Origin: Setomelanomma holmii
Taxonomy: Eukaryota; Ascomycota; Dothideomycetes; Pleosporales; Phaeosphaeriaceae
Reading direction: 5' to 3'
Length of the DNA stretch: 64,000 nt
NCBI GenBank assembly: GCA_010015745.1
Contig: ML978154.1
Location: 272,668-336,667, forward strand
Shown in pieces: positions 32,303 to 44,089 of the stretch (positions are counted from its first letter, which is position 1; the number at the start of each line of letters is the position of its first letter). The position numbers and the translations under genes were made by a program. The notes beneath the pieces are model-generated. The model saw nothing but the letters and a program-made list of their open reading frames with translations, did no database searches and had not been told where the DNA came from.

Positions 32303-33531
32303 ATGTTCACCGACTTGGCCCGCCGTGGGCTCTCGCACCCGAACGCGGTTGCATACGTCAAGCGCGCCATCGCTGGGCAGAATGAGACACCAGAGGGCGT
32401 TGAGATTCCAGTCTGGGGAGGTGTCCTGCTCTATGTTACCTTCATGGTTGGTATCGTGGGCGTGAGCCTTGTAAGTCTACGACCTCCTCTGCCGTGTCCC
32501 AGCTTGTGGCAAGGCTAGAGGCGGTGCTTAGTCTATGCAACTGCTAACAAACACGATAGCTCTCATACATGCTGAACGAGGTCATTACCACGCTCTGCAT
32601 GGTCGAGTCCCCCATCGCAGCCATCACCGTCTCGCCCTCCACCCACGAACCCGCAGACAAGGCTGAGAAAGAAACCCTCCTCGAGACTGGTCCCACCATC
32701 ACCCTCGTCAGCCAGAAGCCCATCACCTCCAGTATTCGTGGCACCATCAAGCACCTCATTGCGCACGCCGGCCGCTGGGCCCGTTTCCGCGGCTACAAGA
32801 TCCATGTCCTACACTCGATCCTCTTCTCCCTCGTCTCGACCTTCTTCTCCGCTGCTCTCCCGCATATCCCTGGCCAGATAATCTTCGTCGCTGGCCTCAG
32901 CGGCGCGGCCGTCGCCAACATCCACGCAACATGGACCCACAAGGTCGTCTCCATGTCGACCGACAAGTCGTTCTGCGCACGCCTCGTTCCCAAGAGCCAA
33001 TGGAAGACGCTCGCACTCCCCGCCGCGATCGACGCCGCTATGCCGTACATCAGCTTGTATCTTACCTGCGGCGTCGCGATGCTCATGGGTCTGCACAAGC
33101 TCGATCAGGAGAACATTGCTGCATACAGCAGTGCACAAATCGCTTGCCTTGCTGTCCGCATGCTCGTCACTTTCGTCTTCATGATCGCTTGCACATTGTT
33201 CCTATGCCTCCCCGCCATCGTTACGCTCGTGCGCATTGAGGCCTCCATCCTGCCCGAGGATCAGGACACTATCGTGCCGTTCGACCGTACATTCGGCGGC
33301 AAGATTGTTAGCCAGATGCACGGCGGAAGTGGCAAGGTTGGCTTCTTGGATGCATGGCGCAGCTTCAACTGGGAGGCGCGTCGTCGTCTCATCAAGTTGT
33401 TCGTCAAGGTCTTCTTCATCCTGTTCGCGCTCGTGTTCGTCATCATGCACGTGCTTATCGGTGAGGCGATGTTGGTCTTTGGAGCGGACGGTCTGGGTAA
33501 GGCTCTGAGGCAGTCGTCCATGCAGTTCTAG
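32303..33531 (+). CDS. conserved multi-pass membrane protein of unknown function
   Basis: Two exons (32303-32470, 32560-33531; GTAAGT donor, CTGCTAAC branch, 89-bp intron) join to 379 residues. At least seven hydrophobic stretches are visible, including WGGVLLYVTFMVGIVGVSLL, a segment around HVLHSILFSLVSTFF, PGQIIFVAGLSGAAVANIHA, MPYISLYLTCGVAMLMGL, MLVTFVFMIACTLFLCLP, and VKVFFILFALVFVIMHVL. A conserved-looking loop LPEDQDTIVPFDRTFGGK precedes the last helix. I believe this belongs to a fungal family often given arbitrary names in databases; there is no enzymatic motif. Location and role are unknown. Confidence 0.75.
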
Positions 33532-34093
33532 GTGACTGTGCTGAACGGTGGAGACGCTGGTGTGAGCGTGTCTACTGTCGAAGCATGAGTCAGTGAACGC
33601 AATTGGGTTGGGTATAGAACCATGGCGTAAGCAGGAGTTGGACTCGGAATCGGAAATCAATTTTCATACTACGTCTTTGTCTGTACAATAGGCCTATTGC
33701 GCCGCCTTTCCTTCGCCTCACAGATACATACAAACACAGTAACACAAATACAAAATCACCAGTGGAACTTCTCACAATGCCCAGGTACAATGAATGCCCC
33801 TCGCGAGAACAGAAGCATGCCTGCACCTAGTTCAGCACTGGTCCGTGGTTGGTAGCAGTTGACACAAGTGACTTTCAGCGATAACGTGGACGATGAAGCC
33901 ACTTTGTGTTTCAGCGTTGAGACGATTCGCGGTGCTCTCACATGACCTCAATATTTTCTCATCATCTAGCCATTCTCCAGCACTCGAGTGAAATTGGCCA
34001 GGCCTCGGCATACAACTTAAAAAGAAAATTTGAGCGAACCATGACGGATTCTTGCTGGCTTGGTGGGCTTTTGTGCTGTGCACTTGACACTGT
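33532..34093. other. intergenic, no gene seen
   Basis: 3' flank of the membrane-protein gene up to the terminal repeat of the Fot/pogo relic. Confidence 0.5.
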
Positions 34094-34107
34094 TGTAACG
34101 TGTTCCA

Positions 34108-34170
34108 CCACTCCTCGGCCCGAACCACTCCTCGGCCCGAACCACTCCTCGGCCCGAACCACTCCTTAGC
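34108..34170 (+). repeat. subterminal 17-bp tandem repeats, left
   Basis: Three exact units of CCACTCCTCGGCCCGAA (34108-34158) and a partial, diverged fourth. Subterminal arrays like this commonly serve as transposase binding sites. Confidence 0.9.
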
Positions 34171-34212
34171 CCACCCCACCCAAACGCGTGCTGCTCCTTG
34201 TATTCAATCACC

Positions 34213-34530
34213 AATGGAGCCACCACCACGCTCTCAATTATCCCAAAAAGGTGCTCGTACTCTTCTTGCAACTCGTTCTGTTCAAGATAAACGCGTGGAA
34301 GCCAACGTAAAGCTGCCTTCTTATATGATATCCCTAGAACTACGCTCCGCCGCCGCCTCCAACGCGTCCCTACTATTCAAGCCTTTAACCAAAAGAAGCG
34401 CAAGCTCTCCTCTGTCGAAGAGCAGTCTCTCGTTCAGTAGATCCTTGACCTTGACTGCCGTGAATTTCCTCCTTATATCATTGATGTACGACAAATGGCA
34501 GATGCTTTACTCGCTGCGCGCGGCCAAATA
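34213..34530 (+). pseudogene. Fot/pogo transposase 5' fragment, plus strand
   Basis: Starts with ATG at 34213, shifts frame near 34300, then reads QRKAAFLYDIPRTTLRRRLQ, an in-frame TAG where Gln-Trp-Ile would be expected (QSLVQ*ILDLD), and MADALLAARG before similarity ends at the junction. This is the CENP-B-type HTH portion only. Confidence 0.78.
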
Positions 34531-34534
34531 AGCT

Positions 34535-34979
34535 CAAACCAGCCTCTAATTAGTACAGGATCCTCGCATAGAGCTCTCTGCCTATCGTACGCTCGATTGA
34601 ATCGCGTCTTGAGGGAGTCTGTACGCCTGACAAAGTTGGCTGGCCACTTCTGCCCAACCTGGCCTGCGCCGCGCGCAGCTAGTAGCTTATCAGCCATATC
34701 ACGTACAGCTGCGTATGTAGGCGCAAATCCACGTTGATCCATGTCAAGTATATACTGGACTAACGCCTCCTCTTCTGCTTGGGTGAGCTTCCTTGAATTG
34801 GGCTGGCAATCGCATCGGGCAGGTCTGCTAGCGCGTTGGCGGTGGAGGGTAGCGCAAGAGACTTCAAACATCGCTGCAGCGCGCCTTTCAGTCTGAATTT
34901 GATTTGTATTAAGAGCTGAGATTGCAAGGTGTATATCAGCCTCATGAGAGGCGTGTTGGGGTAGTGTTGGTGGAGCCAT
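34535..34979 (-). pseudogene. Fot/pogo transposase 5' fragment, minus strand
   Basis: An uninterrupted N-terminal fragment of about 148 residues: a Psq-like HTH (ERRAAAMFEVSCATLHRQRA), EEEALVQYILDMDQRGFAP, DMADKLLAARG, NFVRRTDSLKTRFNRAYD, CEDPVLIRGWFELI. After that the frame runs into the antisense of the plus-strand fragment. The catalytic domain is absent. Confidence 0.82.
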
Positions 34980-35019
34980 ATTCGATTCAAGGTGAGAGGT
35001 TGTAGAAAGTTGGTGGGGT

Positions 35020-35070
35020 GGCTCACTTGCTTGCCTGGCTCACTCGCTTGCCTGGCTCACTCGCTTATCC
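35020..35070 (-). repeat. subterminal 17-bp tandem repeats, right
   Basis: Three units of GGCTCACTYGCTTGCCT (the last ending in TATCC) directly inside the right terminal repeat. Same period as the left array but different sequence. Confidence 0.88.
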
Positions 35071-35304
35071 AACACGTTACACTTCTTTCTAGATTCATGC
35101 AGCGTCACCGCGACCATATCACCTAGTAACGCCACGCTATGCTATATTCTGAATCCAAAATCAAATCCCAAATACGCCCATGCTGTCATGTTAGGTCATG
35201 TGGAGAAGAAAAACTAGGTATAACCGCCTATTTCTCGTCTGCCGTGTCCGCAATGCGCCTTGATACATGCGCGGGCGTTCACCGCTGCATGTATAGGCCA
35301 TAGT

Positions 35305-38300
35305 CTAGTTGGCCATGCTGTCATTGCGTGTCGCAGTGATGGGACTGATCTCCGGGACGCCCACAGTGCTGTTGTGCTTTTGTTGCTCTTCGACCGCACT
35401 GTTGTCCTTCTGTTGCTCTTGAACTGCTCCGGCACTCGTATGTGCAAAGTCTGTTTCTTGGACGGCTTGAAGTCCTTGTACCGAGGGCTCCACCTGAAAC
35501 CCTTGCGCAGGTGACGTGAGTTTCTGTGCGTGCTCCGCTGCCGCCAAGGCATCCTTTCTCCCTTGCTCCCTCTCCTGCTCTTTGGCCCGCTGTACTTCGA
35601 GCTCTTGTTTCGCATTGTCCTGTCCTGTGATGACGCCTTTGAGTACAACCTCCAGGTCTGCCAAGCGTACCGGCTTGATGAGGAAAAGATTGATGCCACT
35701 CGAGTTTGCCTCCTGCTGGATCTCCGCGTCCGCTACACCTGTCAGAGCAATGATGGTGACCTTGGGCAAGTTGTTCCTAATCTCGTGTGCGCGTATCTGT
35801 CGTGTAGCTTCGAGGCCATCCTATAGACCAGGTTAGCAGATTCCCAAATAGTCCATCAGCGCTGTACTTGCCATTATGGGCATATTGATATCCATCAGAA
35901 TGACATCGATTCGAGATGACTCGTCGGCAGTGTGTAACGATGGTGCAGAGGCTTGCTGGGGTGTTTGAGCGTCCTTGTAAGCTTCGAATGCTTCCAGCCC
36001 ATTCACCGCAAGGACGTGTCGATGACCGAGTTTGTGGATAAACGTTCGCAATAGGCGAAGGTTGATTGGGTTGTCGTCAACGGCCAGGCAATTCAGTGCA
36101 CGTGTCGGTTTTGTGTATATGGACTTCTTAAGCACATTTGGTGGGACCGATCGTATCTCAGGAGCGCTACTCACTGACGGAAATGGTGGGCGTGGAGCGT
36201 CTAGCACGTGTGCAAATGTATCTGGCTTCTGAGGCGGCGTATTCTCCTTGAGGCTGAGATGAGGCATCGGAGGCAATTCGTTATCCGTTTTGGTTGACTG
36301 GACGATTGTGCGATTGGCATGGCGCTCGAGGCACGAAGTGAGGGCTTTTGCCATCTTATGAGGACCGACGGGCTGACCGATGCACTCGAAGACAATGCCT
36401 GGTACAGTCACCGCAGTAGTTGACTGAGCGGATGCTGCGCCCTGACATATCACGATGACCGGCGCAGTCGAGGTTTTCTCAGGATCCTTGCTGTGTTGAG
36501 CGCGCAACCACTTTGCGCAAGTCTCTGTGGCCACTACGAGATCAGGCTCTTCGTTATTGTCGCTCCTTTCCATGCCAAACCAGTCTGTACAGAGATTGTC
36601 AAGGGCCTTCAATGACAGCTTCGTGGCTGTTTTATTCTTCAGACTCTTCACAAAGTATTCCTCCTCTTCATCAAAGCCAACGAAGCGCACTTTCATGCCT
36701 TTTGTGAGCTTCGCAATTTCTAACAACTGCTTCTCCTTCTCGTGCTCAGAACCAGCAGGGCAAAACGTTGGTGACATTGCCGACTCCTTCAACGGGCAGG
36801 TCACGGTGAACTTAGTGCCGCGGCCCTTTTCGCTTCTGACCTCGACCTCACCGCCCAAAGACTCAACAATCTGCTTAACGATACTGAGACCCAACCCGGT
36901 ACCTTGACTGAGCGAATTTTCTTGTGCGAAGGAGTGGAATAGCCTATTGTTAACATACTCCTCGGACATACCAATGCCCGAATCAGTGACTGTGAAGCGA
37001 AACTCGCAACACTCATCGTCCGGACGGCGCTTTGGCCGCGTCTCGAGTTTTACCTTGATGTAGCCAGCTGGCGTGTACTTCAGACTGTTCCCAAACAGGT
37101 TCATAATAACCCTGCGCCACGCGCCTGGCTGCGTGCGAAAGATGTAATTTTCGCTCCGATTGACGTCGAGAATGACAGATATGGCCAGCTTTTCAGAATC
37201 TTGAGGATACACATCATAGCTTTGCGCGGAAGTTCTTTGGTATGTGTATCCCGCAAAGACACTCTCTACCACGTCTTCAGTCAGAACAGCCATGTCAACG
37301 TCGTTGATCAATGTCATGATGTCGTTCGTATGAGCTTGGCCAGGGACTATCATATGATTGCTACTCTTGGTTCGCTTCTTCTGACGTTTCGATGCGCCTC
37401 TAGTCAAGTTGTTGATCTTGGCGAAGTCCAGTACGTGATTGATGGTTTCTAATAAAGTCTTGCCACATGTTTCTATTGTGGCAACATGCGAGGCTTGTTG
37501 ATTGTCGTTGTAGGAGTCCTTCAGGAGATCAGTCATGCCTAGGATGCCATGGAGCGGTGATCGAAGTTCGTGACTGATGGATGAGATGAAATCTGCCTTG
37601 GCAGCGTCTGCCAATTTCATGTCCAGTCTTGCCAATTCAGCCATAACCGAATTACTGAAGGCTGCGAGATAGCTCAACTCTTGTTCGCTGGTGAAGATTC
37701 GCATCGGGTCGGACGTCCAGATAAAAGCACTCGCGAACCAGCGATCGCGGTGTGGGTCCCACAATGGATATAGTACTAGGCTTCGAGCTTTCGGGAAGAC
37801 AGTCCTCAGGTAGTTCTCGTCGTCCAGACTCCGCATAGACTCCGACTTTCGGGATACAGTGAATGGAAATCCGTCGGTCATTTCGAGCTCACCACCGCCG
37901 GAGGGAGAATTGAGAGGAGGCGAATTGGATTCGTCATCGAGATTGAAGATGTGACCGTGAGGATATTGGCGCAAGAGGTGCCGCAACACACTTTCTGACA
38001 TGGCGCACTTGGCGCTGGCGGGAGTATCCGAATTGCGACTTTCCTTGCAGAGTGCTGCGCCTAGAAGTACGCAAGGCTTATCCGGTTCCGGTAACTGCTC
38101 CGAGAAGAAGTCATCGTCTACAAGACCGCCGAAGGTACTGATCTTGGCATCAAAGAAGGCGGCTCCCTCAGCCTCGGTTGCGTCCACAATCATATTCGCA
38201 GCTCTGGTGAAGGCAGCCTTGATTTCGGGCGCGGTCCTGTCCTTATGACCATCATTTGTGGAGGATGAGAGTTTAGTCGACACTTCAGGCCGTATCTCAG

Positions 38301-39399
38301 GTAAGGCTTCATCGGTCGCCGGGGTCACAGCAGCGCTTGTAGGCTGCGCGCTTGAAGGCGAGGTATTGTTGGGACTTGCGATACTCGGGAGGCTTGATTC
38401 AGGTCTGTTGCTTCCTGCCAGACTCGGCGATATACATGGGTTTTCTGCTGGCCCACTGGAACGTTGGCGCTGCATGGATGTCGCTTCTGGTCCAGCAGAT
38501 GTTGGTCGCTCAGCAGTCGCGTCCCAAGGATCGGCCTCCCAGTTCTCCAGCCCACTCTTCCCCTCGGCAAATGAGCCCAAGCTTTTGACCATAATCTTGC
38601 CCCTACGCTGATCTTCCGTCGCTCGAGTCATTTCGAGGTGGCGCATCACCGTGCTCGCCATGTCTTTCAGGAAAACCAGCTCTTGTGGCTTCAGGCCATT
38701 GCGCGGCTTGTCGTCTAGCACGCAATATGTCCCAATACTGTGACCACTAGGACTGCGAATGGGAACCCCGGCGTAGAAGCGAGAATATGGATGCCCAACG
38801 ACGAAGGGGTAGTTCTTGAACCGTTCATCCTTGGTCAAGTCGTTGACCACCAGAGAAGGTTGTTTGACAAGATCGTTGAGCCCTGAGGTCTCCCAGCGCA
38901 GATTGACCGTGTAGTAGCATAGGCTCATCTCTTTAGGGAAGATGGCGTTGCCCCAACACAGATTGTCTTCGCTCACCTCGGCCTCCCCAGTGTGTATACA
39001 TAGTGTCCTGGTCGCTTCGGCGAGAATGTAGCAGTTCTTGCGGTCAAAGAAGGATATCAGACAGCGTCGCGCATTGAGACGGAGAGCGCCCAGCTGTGCA
39101 AAGGTGCTCAGTGCCTTGTCTTCTGGCGGTTGGTGCGAGGGCTCCTCGGGCGGTGGAGAGGCGGGCAGTGCGACTTCGTGGACGGGCAGCGGCGAAGGCT
39201 GGCGGTCTAACGGTCCACCCGACTTGGGACGCTGGGGATAGTACCTGCAAGGGCGAGTTGAGCGCTGTGCACTTCGCCATGCTTCACGACTATCGAGGGT
39301 GACGTACAGGTAGAAGTTGCGCTCCTTTGCCAGGTCAACATGCTCCATTTTCTTGCGCGCCCTGCCATGTGGCCGTGGAGGATCGAGTCTGTCGGCCAT
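35305..39399 (-). CDS. hybrid histidine kinase (GAF - HisKA - HATPase - receiver)
   Basis: Two exons on the minus strand (35872-39399 and 35305-35820) give 1347 residues. The intron (35821-35871) has a GC donor (GCAAGT) and falls directly after the receiver's phospho-acceptor region (LMDINMPIM, joined to DGLEATRQIRAHE). The N-terminal part has a GAF-like domain (from about residue 95, FFDRKNCYILAEATR), then a long Ser/Pro-rich spacer. The HisKA box is ISHELRSPLHGILGM (phospho-His near residue 609), with ATPase boxes at FGNSLKYTPAG, DSGIGM and GTGLGLSIVKQ. The receiver has VDDNPINLRLL and D1170. The C-terminal tail is Gln/Glu-rich and probably coiled. It senses an unknown signal and would feed an Ypd1-Skn7/Ssk1 phosphorelay. 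Confidence 0.92.
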
Positions 39400-40159
39400 G
39401 GCGATTTAAATCGCGTTCACCAGTCGGTAGCGTCGCTGGGCCGGACCATGCCTCGCGTCTGGATCTGGAGCAGCAGCAGCCGCGGACGCAAAAGCCAGTG
39501 AGGTCTGGATTCCGTCTGCTGGAGCACCAAAGAGCACCGCCAGTCGAGCGCAGAAAGGCACTAAGGGGGGGGTGCTTCGACGGCCAAACTGTCCGCTTAG
39601 CGATGTTCGGGCTTGGTGAAGTGGACTACGGCGAAACGGCGCCTCAGAAAATAATGGCAGGGTCTAGAACAAGAGCAACTGTGGACGTCATCGGCGAGCA
39701 GACCATGCGCCCACAGCTGAAAGAGGCGGCAGCGGCACCAATGGAGATGATGTGCGAACTGCACATGCAGACAGGCTTTCGATAAAGCGCCGGCGATGTG
39801 TTTGCTCTCACAAAGCTCAGCTCGGCCAATGTCGATCATTCCTGTTCGCGCATCAGGAAGCGTCGACTGCGTGGTGTTTCGGTGGGATGAGGCTACTGGC
39901 GGTAACTGCACCCGAGCAGATTGCCACTCACGTGCCCCGCGCTATCACCGATTTGTGCCCGACCTTGCTATGCAACATTCCCTTTGCACATACAACCCCT
40001 CAGACATGAGCAAGCACCTCGAAACTGATCTCGCCCGATCTCGTCGGTCGCAGAACACCCGCGCATCAACCTAATCAAGCTACACGCTGTGTATCAACAA
40101 CCTCAAATTTGACTCATCCGGATTAGGTGCATCAAACAGATACAGCCACAGCATTCAAG
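39400..40159. other. divergent promoter region
   Basis: 760 bp between the starts of the histidine kinase (minus) and the NAD+ synthetase (plus). Contains a run of eight G near 39561. The open frames over it have no family marks. Confidence 0.55.
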
Positions 40160-42436
40160 ATGCGGCTGATAACTGTCGCTACGTGCTCCCTGAACCAATG
40201 GGCCCTGGACTGGGAGCCGAACTGCGAGAGGATCAAACAAAGTATTCGCATTGCCAAGGAGCGTGGAGCTTCGCTGCGTACGGGTCCTGAGCTAGAAATC
40301 ACTGGATATGGCTGTTTAGACCATTTCCTCGAGGTGGACGTCATACGCCACTCATGGGAGATGCTATCGGGCATTCTTTTGGACGAGACATGTCATGGCA
40401 TCCTGCTTGATATTGGGATGCCCGTCATGCACAATGGTAACCGTTACAATGCAAGAATTATATCTCTGAACGGCAAGATACTTCTGATACGGCCCAAATT
40501 GTATCTGGCTAACACTGGTATTCGAAACAAACTATGGATCAATACACACGAGTGCTGACTATGACAGGAAACTACCGCGAGATGCGTTACTTTATTCCAT
40601 GGAATCGCCCGCAGCACGTTGAAGAGTACGAGCTACGTGAACTTCCCGAAGCTTGCTTGAAGTTGCAAGGCTCTACTACCGTTCCCATCGGAGACGGCTT
40701 GATCACTGCCAACGACTGTACCATTGGAGCCGAAACTTGCGAGGAGCTCTTCACACCACTTAGCCCGCACAATGCGCTCTCGCTCGCTGGTTGCGAAATC
40801 ATAACCAACAGCTCAGGATCTCATCACGAACTTCGCAAGTTAGACACGCGCATATCCTTAATCCAAGAAGCCACACGGAAATGCGGCGGTATCTACCTGT
40901 ACGCAAATCAGAAAGGTTGCGATGGCGACAGGTTGTACTACGACGGATGCAGTATGATTATCGTCAACGGCGAGATCAAGAGCCAAGGTGCCCAGTTCAG
41001 TCTCGACGACGTTGAGGTAGTTGTGGCTACTGTGGATCTCGAGGAAGTGTGGAGCTACCGAAGCAGTCCATCTCGTGGCATGCAATCCGTGGCACAGTCT
41101 CAATTCGAGAAATTTCGCGTCAAGTTCAATTTGTCCGATCCTAACAGCGACTTCAACCCAAGCTTGAAACCCACCCCATCGCAATCATTGAAGAAACACT
41201 GTCCAGAAGAAGAAATCGCACTTGGACCTGCTTGCTGGATGTGGGACTACCTCCGTCGTTCTGGCGCAGCTGGATACTTCATACCGCTGTCCGGAGGCTT
41301 GGACTCTTGCTCTACAGCTACTATCGTCTTTTCGATGTGCAGAGAAGTCTGCAAAGCTCTCGACCAGGGAAACGAGCAAGTCAAGGCAGATGTTCAGCGC
41401 ATTGCAGGACTTGTTCCCAAGTCACCTGAAGAATTGATGGGCAAGGTCTTGTCGACAGCGTATCTTGGGATGGCCTCTCAATCCAGCGCCGAGACGAGGA
41501 ATCGAGCGAGGGACTTTGCGAAGAGGACGGGTGCTCACCACACTAATCTAGACATTGACCCCATCTTCTTGGCCTTCAAAGAGGTTTTCGCGAAAGCGAC
41601 AGACTTCGAGCCTTCCTTCGATGGTCAGAAGAGCGAGGATCTCGCATTGCAGAATCTACAGGCAAGAAGTCGCATGGTGCTCAGTTATATGCTTGCTCAA
41701 CTGCTACCGACTGTTCGCTCAAGACCCGGAGGTGGAGGACTACTAGTCCTCGGCTCTGGCAATGGTACGTCAAATTCTCTACAGCGCCTCAATCCGCTCT
41801 CACCACTCCTGGCACTCCAGCATGCATAGTCCCCTATCTTGACTCATATCGCTAACCCAGCCCCTCCCAGTCGATGAATGTCTCCGCGGCTACCTAACAA
41901 AATACGACTGTTCCTCCGCCGACATCAACCCCATCGGTTCCATCTCCAAAGTCGACCTAAAAAAATTCCTAACCTGGGCAACCACCGCCTTCAACCTCCC
42001 TATCCTCTCCTCCTTCATCTCCGCCACGCCCACCGCAGAACTACGCCCCATATCCGAAACATACGTCCAATCCGACGAAGAAGACATGGGCATGACATAC
42101 GCCGAGCTGTCCGTCTTCGGCAAGATGCGCAAAGAACACAAGCTGGGGCCGTACGGGACGTGGGCGCGCCTGTGTCATGAGTGGGAAGCGGAGTATACCC
42201 CAAGACAGGTGGCGGAGAAGACGAAGCGATTCTTTCATTTCTACAGCATCAACCGCCACAAGATGACGACGCTGACACCTGCGTATCACGCAGAAGCATA
42301 CTCGCCTGACGATAATCGATTCGACTTGAGACCGTTCTTATACCCGAGTCTATGGAAGAACTGGAGCTTCAAGAAGATCGACGAGGCAGTGGAGAAATTG
42401 GAGGCGAAGACACGGGAGAGTGAGGGCAAGGTGTGA
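40160..42436 (+). CDS. QNS1: glutamine-dependent NAD+ synthetase
   Basis: Three exons (40160-40517, 40568-41764, 41871-42436) join to 706 residues, the usual length for the eukaryotic enzyme. The N-terminal nitrilase-type glutaminase domain has Glu in GPELEITGYG, Lys in RPKLYLANTGNYRE and Cys177 in GAETCEELFTP. The C-terminal synthetase domain has the PP-loop SGGLDSCS, LVLGSGNVDECLRGYLTKYDCSS (written with the intron 2 join inside), and the conserved end HKMTTLTPAYHAEAYSPDDN. It converts nicotinic acid adenine dinucleotide to NAD+ with ATP and glutamine. Met-Arg-Leu-Ile-Thr-Val-Ala-Thr is the normal N-terminus and fixes the start. Confidence 0.96.
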
Positions 42437-42856
42437 GGGTGGAGAGGGTGGAAAATGGCAAACTTAGAGTGTGTGGGGAGTGCCGCATATGTGTGCATAG
42501 GGAAGGCGGAATTGAGATGTATGATTGAGTTCGAGATGATGCCTTGTACACATATGGTTGATGAGCATAGATACAAGAATCTTTCGCTTGATCCAAAAGA
42601 GCACGGTATGTATTCGTACGTGCACAATACGAACTCAAGTATAACATACTGCAAGATTTGTCGCAAAGATAAATCATAGATTATGTGTTGATTGATCGGT
42701 TGTTCTTCAAAGTTGGGTATCTCTCTGTGGTGTATCTAGCACCACCTGCTTCAAAAATAATGTACAGAATGAAAAGAAACTGATTACTCCAACCTTGCTC
42801 GCCAAGCACGATCAATTATTCAAAGCCATACATGGACAAAGCCTCGATTCCAGTGT
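42437..42856. other. convergent intergenic region
   Basis: 3' ends of NAD+ synthetase and the HET-like gene; no coding signal. Confidence 0.5.
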
Positions 42857-44089
42857 TTACCGCAGCACAATCTCCTTGCGTTTTGGGTTCTGCGCCAGCC
42901 ATGCATCTTCGTGTATCCGTGCGAGTGCAACACGTTCCGCATGCTCGCCGACCCACTGGATCAGTATAACATTCAGCATCTTCCACGGCCCATCTTCGTA
43001 AATGGCGTCGTCAAAATCGACAACTTGCTGGTCCCAGACGAATCGCTCACCGTCCCAGATGGGTGTCTCTGGCGGATGTGTGAGCGGATTTGCGGGTCTC
43101 CGATGCGTTGTTGGCTCCCGGCGCACGTTGCGAGACAGCAGGACAAACTCGTAGGATCCAGGGACATGCACGGGCTGCGTTATGGCAGCATGGAAGTCCA
43201 TGACTACACCGCAATGCTGGTCCTTGTCGTTGAACAGGTGGCAACATGGAATCTCCTTGTCCTGATAGTGTAGCTGCTCGGTAAGGAATCCTTCTGCTGA
43301 TATGGCGGATGTCGTAAATCTCAAGGTATATGATCCTGTGCCCAGATCGGAGCCTCGCGGGGCATGGAAATATGGTGGGTACTTTGTCCGCAGCGAGCCG
43401 TTTGTCTCGCGGCGAACGGTGTATTGTGCATCTGAGGATCCGACGTGGTACTGTACGACCTCTGAGCGAAAAAGTTCGCCTTCGCTCTTGGGCACAGTGT
43501 AGACATCCGGACATGTTGTTGGGTCAAATGGGAAGTTTACGGGACCGTTGTAGGCAATCCAGCTCCACGACGGGGCGTCAGTCTCTCGCGCCGAGAGATC
43601 GCCGCCCGGGCACCAAAGCAGGGCGAAGTCGAACGCAGCCTCAGGCAGTGCATGAATGAGCTGTCCGCCGCAATTCTTAGTAAGAGGTTTGGCAGCTTTA
43701 GCAAAGTCCTGCGCATCGTATGACCCATCTAGCGATGTTTTTACAGCCATCTGGTTGTATCGCCGAAAGCCTTGGAACCAGTCGTGTATGTCATTGACAT
43801 CAGCCTCTGACTGTGCGCCTAAAGAGCTCGCGCTTGATGATGACCGCAGCCTGTTCACAACGCCTCGAAAAGTAGTGCGAGTTCCGGATTTGCTTGAGCT
43901 GCGTGAGGCATTACTGCTCCGCCGACTCGATGATGTCGTTGGTATTGAAAGTAGTCCGCTGGATGTCGAGGGCCGTGAGTCTGGCTCTTTTGCCGCATTT
44001 TTCTTGCGGGAAATTGAGCGGCGCATCCACGACGGCGATAATCGATCTTTCAACGGAGGTGAGTTTGTAGACATGATGAGTAGTGACAT
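42857..44089 (-). CDS. hypothetical protein resembling the C-terminal half of HET-family proteins
   Basis: An intronless frame of 410 residues (405 if the ATG at 44074 is used). The first 95 residues are Ser/Arg-rich and disordered. The rest resembles the region downstream of HET domains: DWFQGFRRYNQ, FDFALLWCPGG, then APSWSWIAYNGPV, beta-rich stretches, and a closing WKMLNVILIQW and AERVALARIHEDAW. The HET domain proper (the LSHRWG-type core) is absent, so this is either a truncated paralogue or an independent family. No function can be assigned. Confidence 0.65.
   Translation of the reverse strand: MSLLIMSTNSPPLKDRLSPSWMRRSISRKKNAAKEPDSRPSTSSGLLSIPTTSSSRRSSNASRSSSKSGTRTTFRGVVNRLRSSSSASSLGAQSEADVNDIHDWFQGFRRYNQMAVKTSLDGSYDAQDFAKAAKPLTKNCGGQLIHALPEAAFDFALLWCPGGDLSARETDAPSWSWIAYNGPVNFPFDPTTCPDVYTVPKSEGELFRSEVVQYHVGSSDAQYTVRRETNGSLRTKYPPYFHAPRGSDLGTGSYTLRFTTSAISAEGFLTEQLHYQDKEIPCCHLFNDKDQHCGVVMDFHAAITQPVHVPGSYEFVLLSRNVRREPTTHRRPANPLTHPPETPIWDGERFVWDQQVVDFDDAIYEDGPWKMLNVILIQWVGEHAERVALARIHEDAWLAQNPKRKEIVLR

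Larger units (their letters stand above)
34094..35081. mobile_element. chimeric Fot/pogo-like relic made of two opposed 5' ends
   Basis: 988 bp bounded by an 11-bp inverted repeat TGTAACGTGTT (34094-34104, complement at 35071-35081). Inside each end lies a run of 17-bp tandem repeats, then the 5' part of a pogo-class transposase gene pointing inward: plus strand about 34213-34530, minus strand 34979 to about 34535. The two meet tail-to-tail near 34530. The DDE domain of both is missing. The two halves encode related but not identical HTH regions, so this is a fusion of two family members, not a palindrome of one. Confidence 0.82.
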
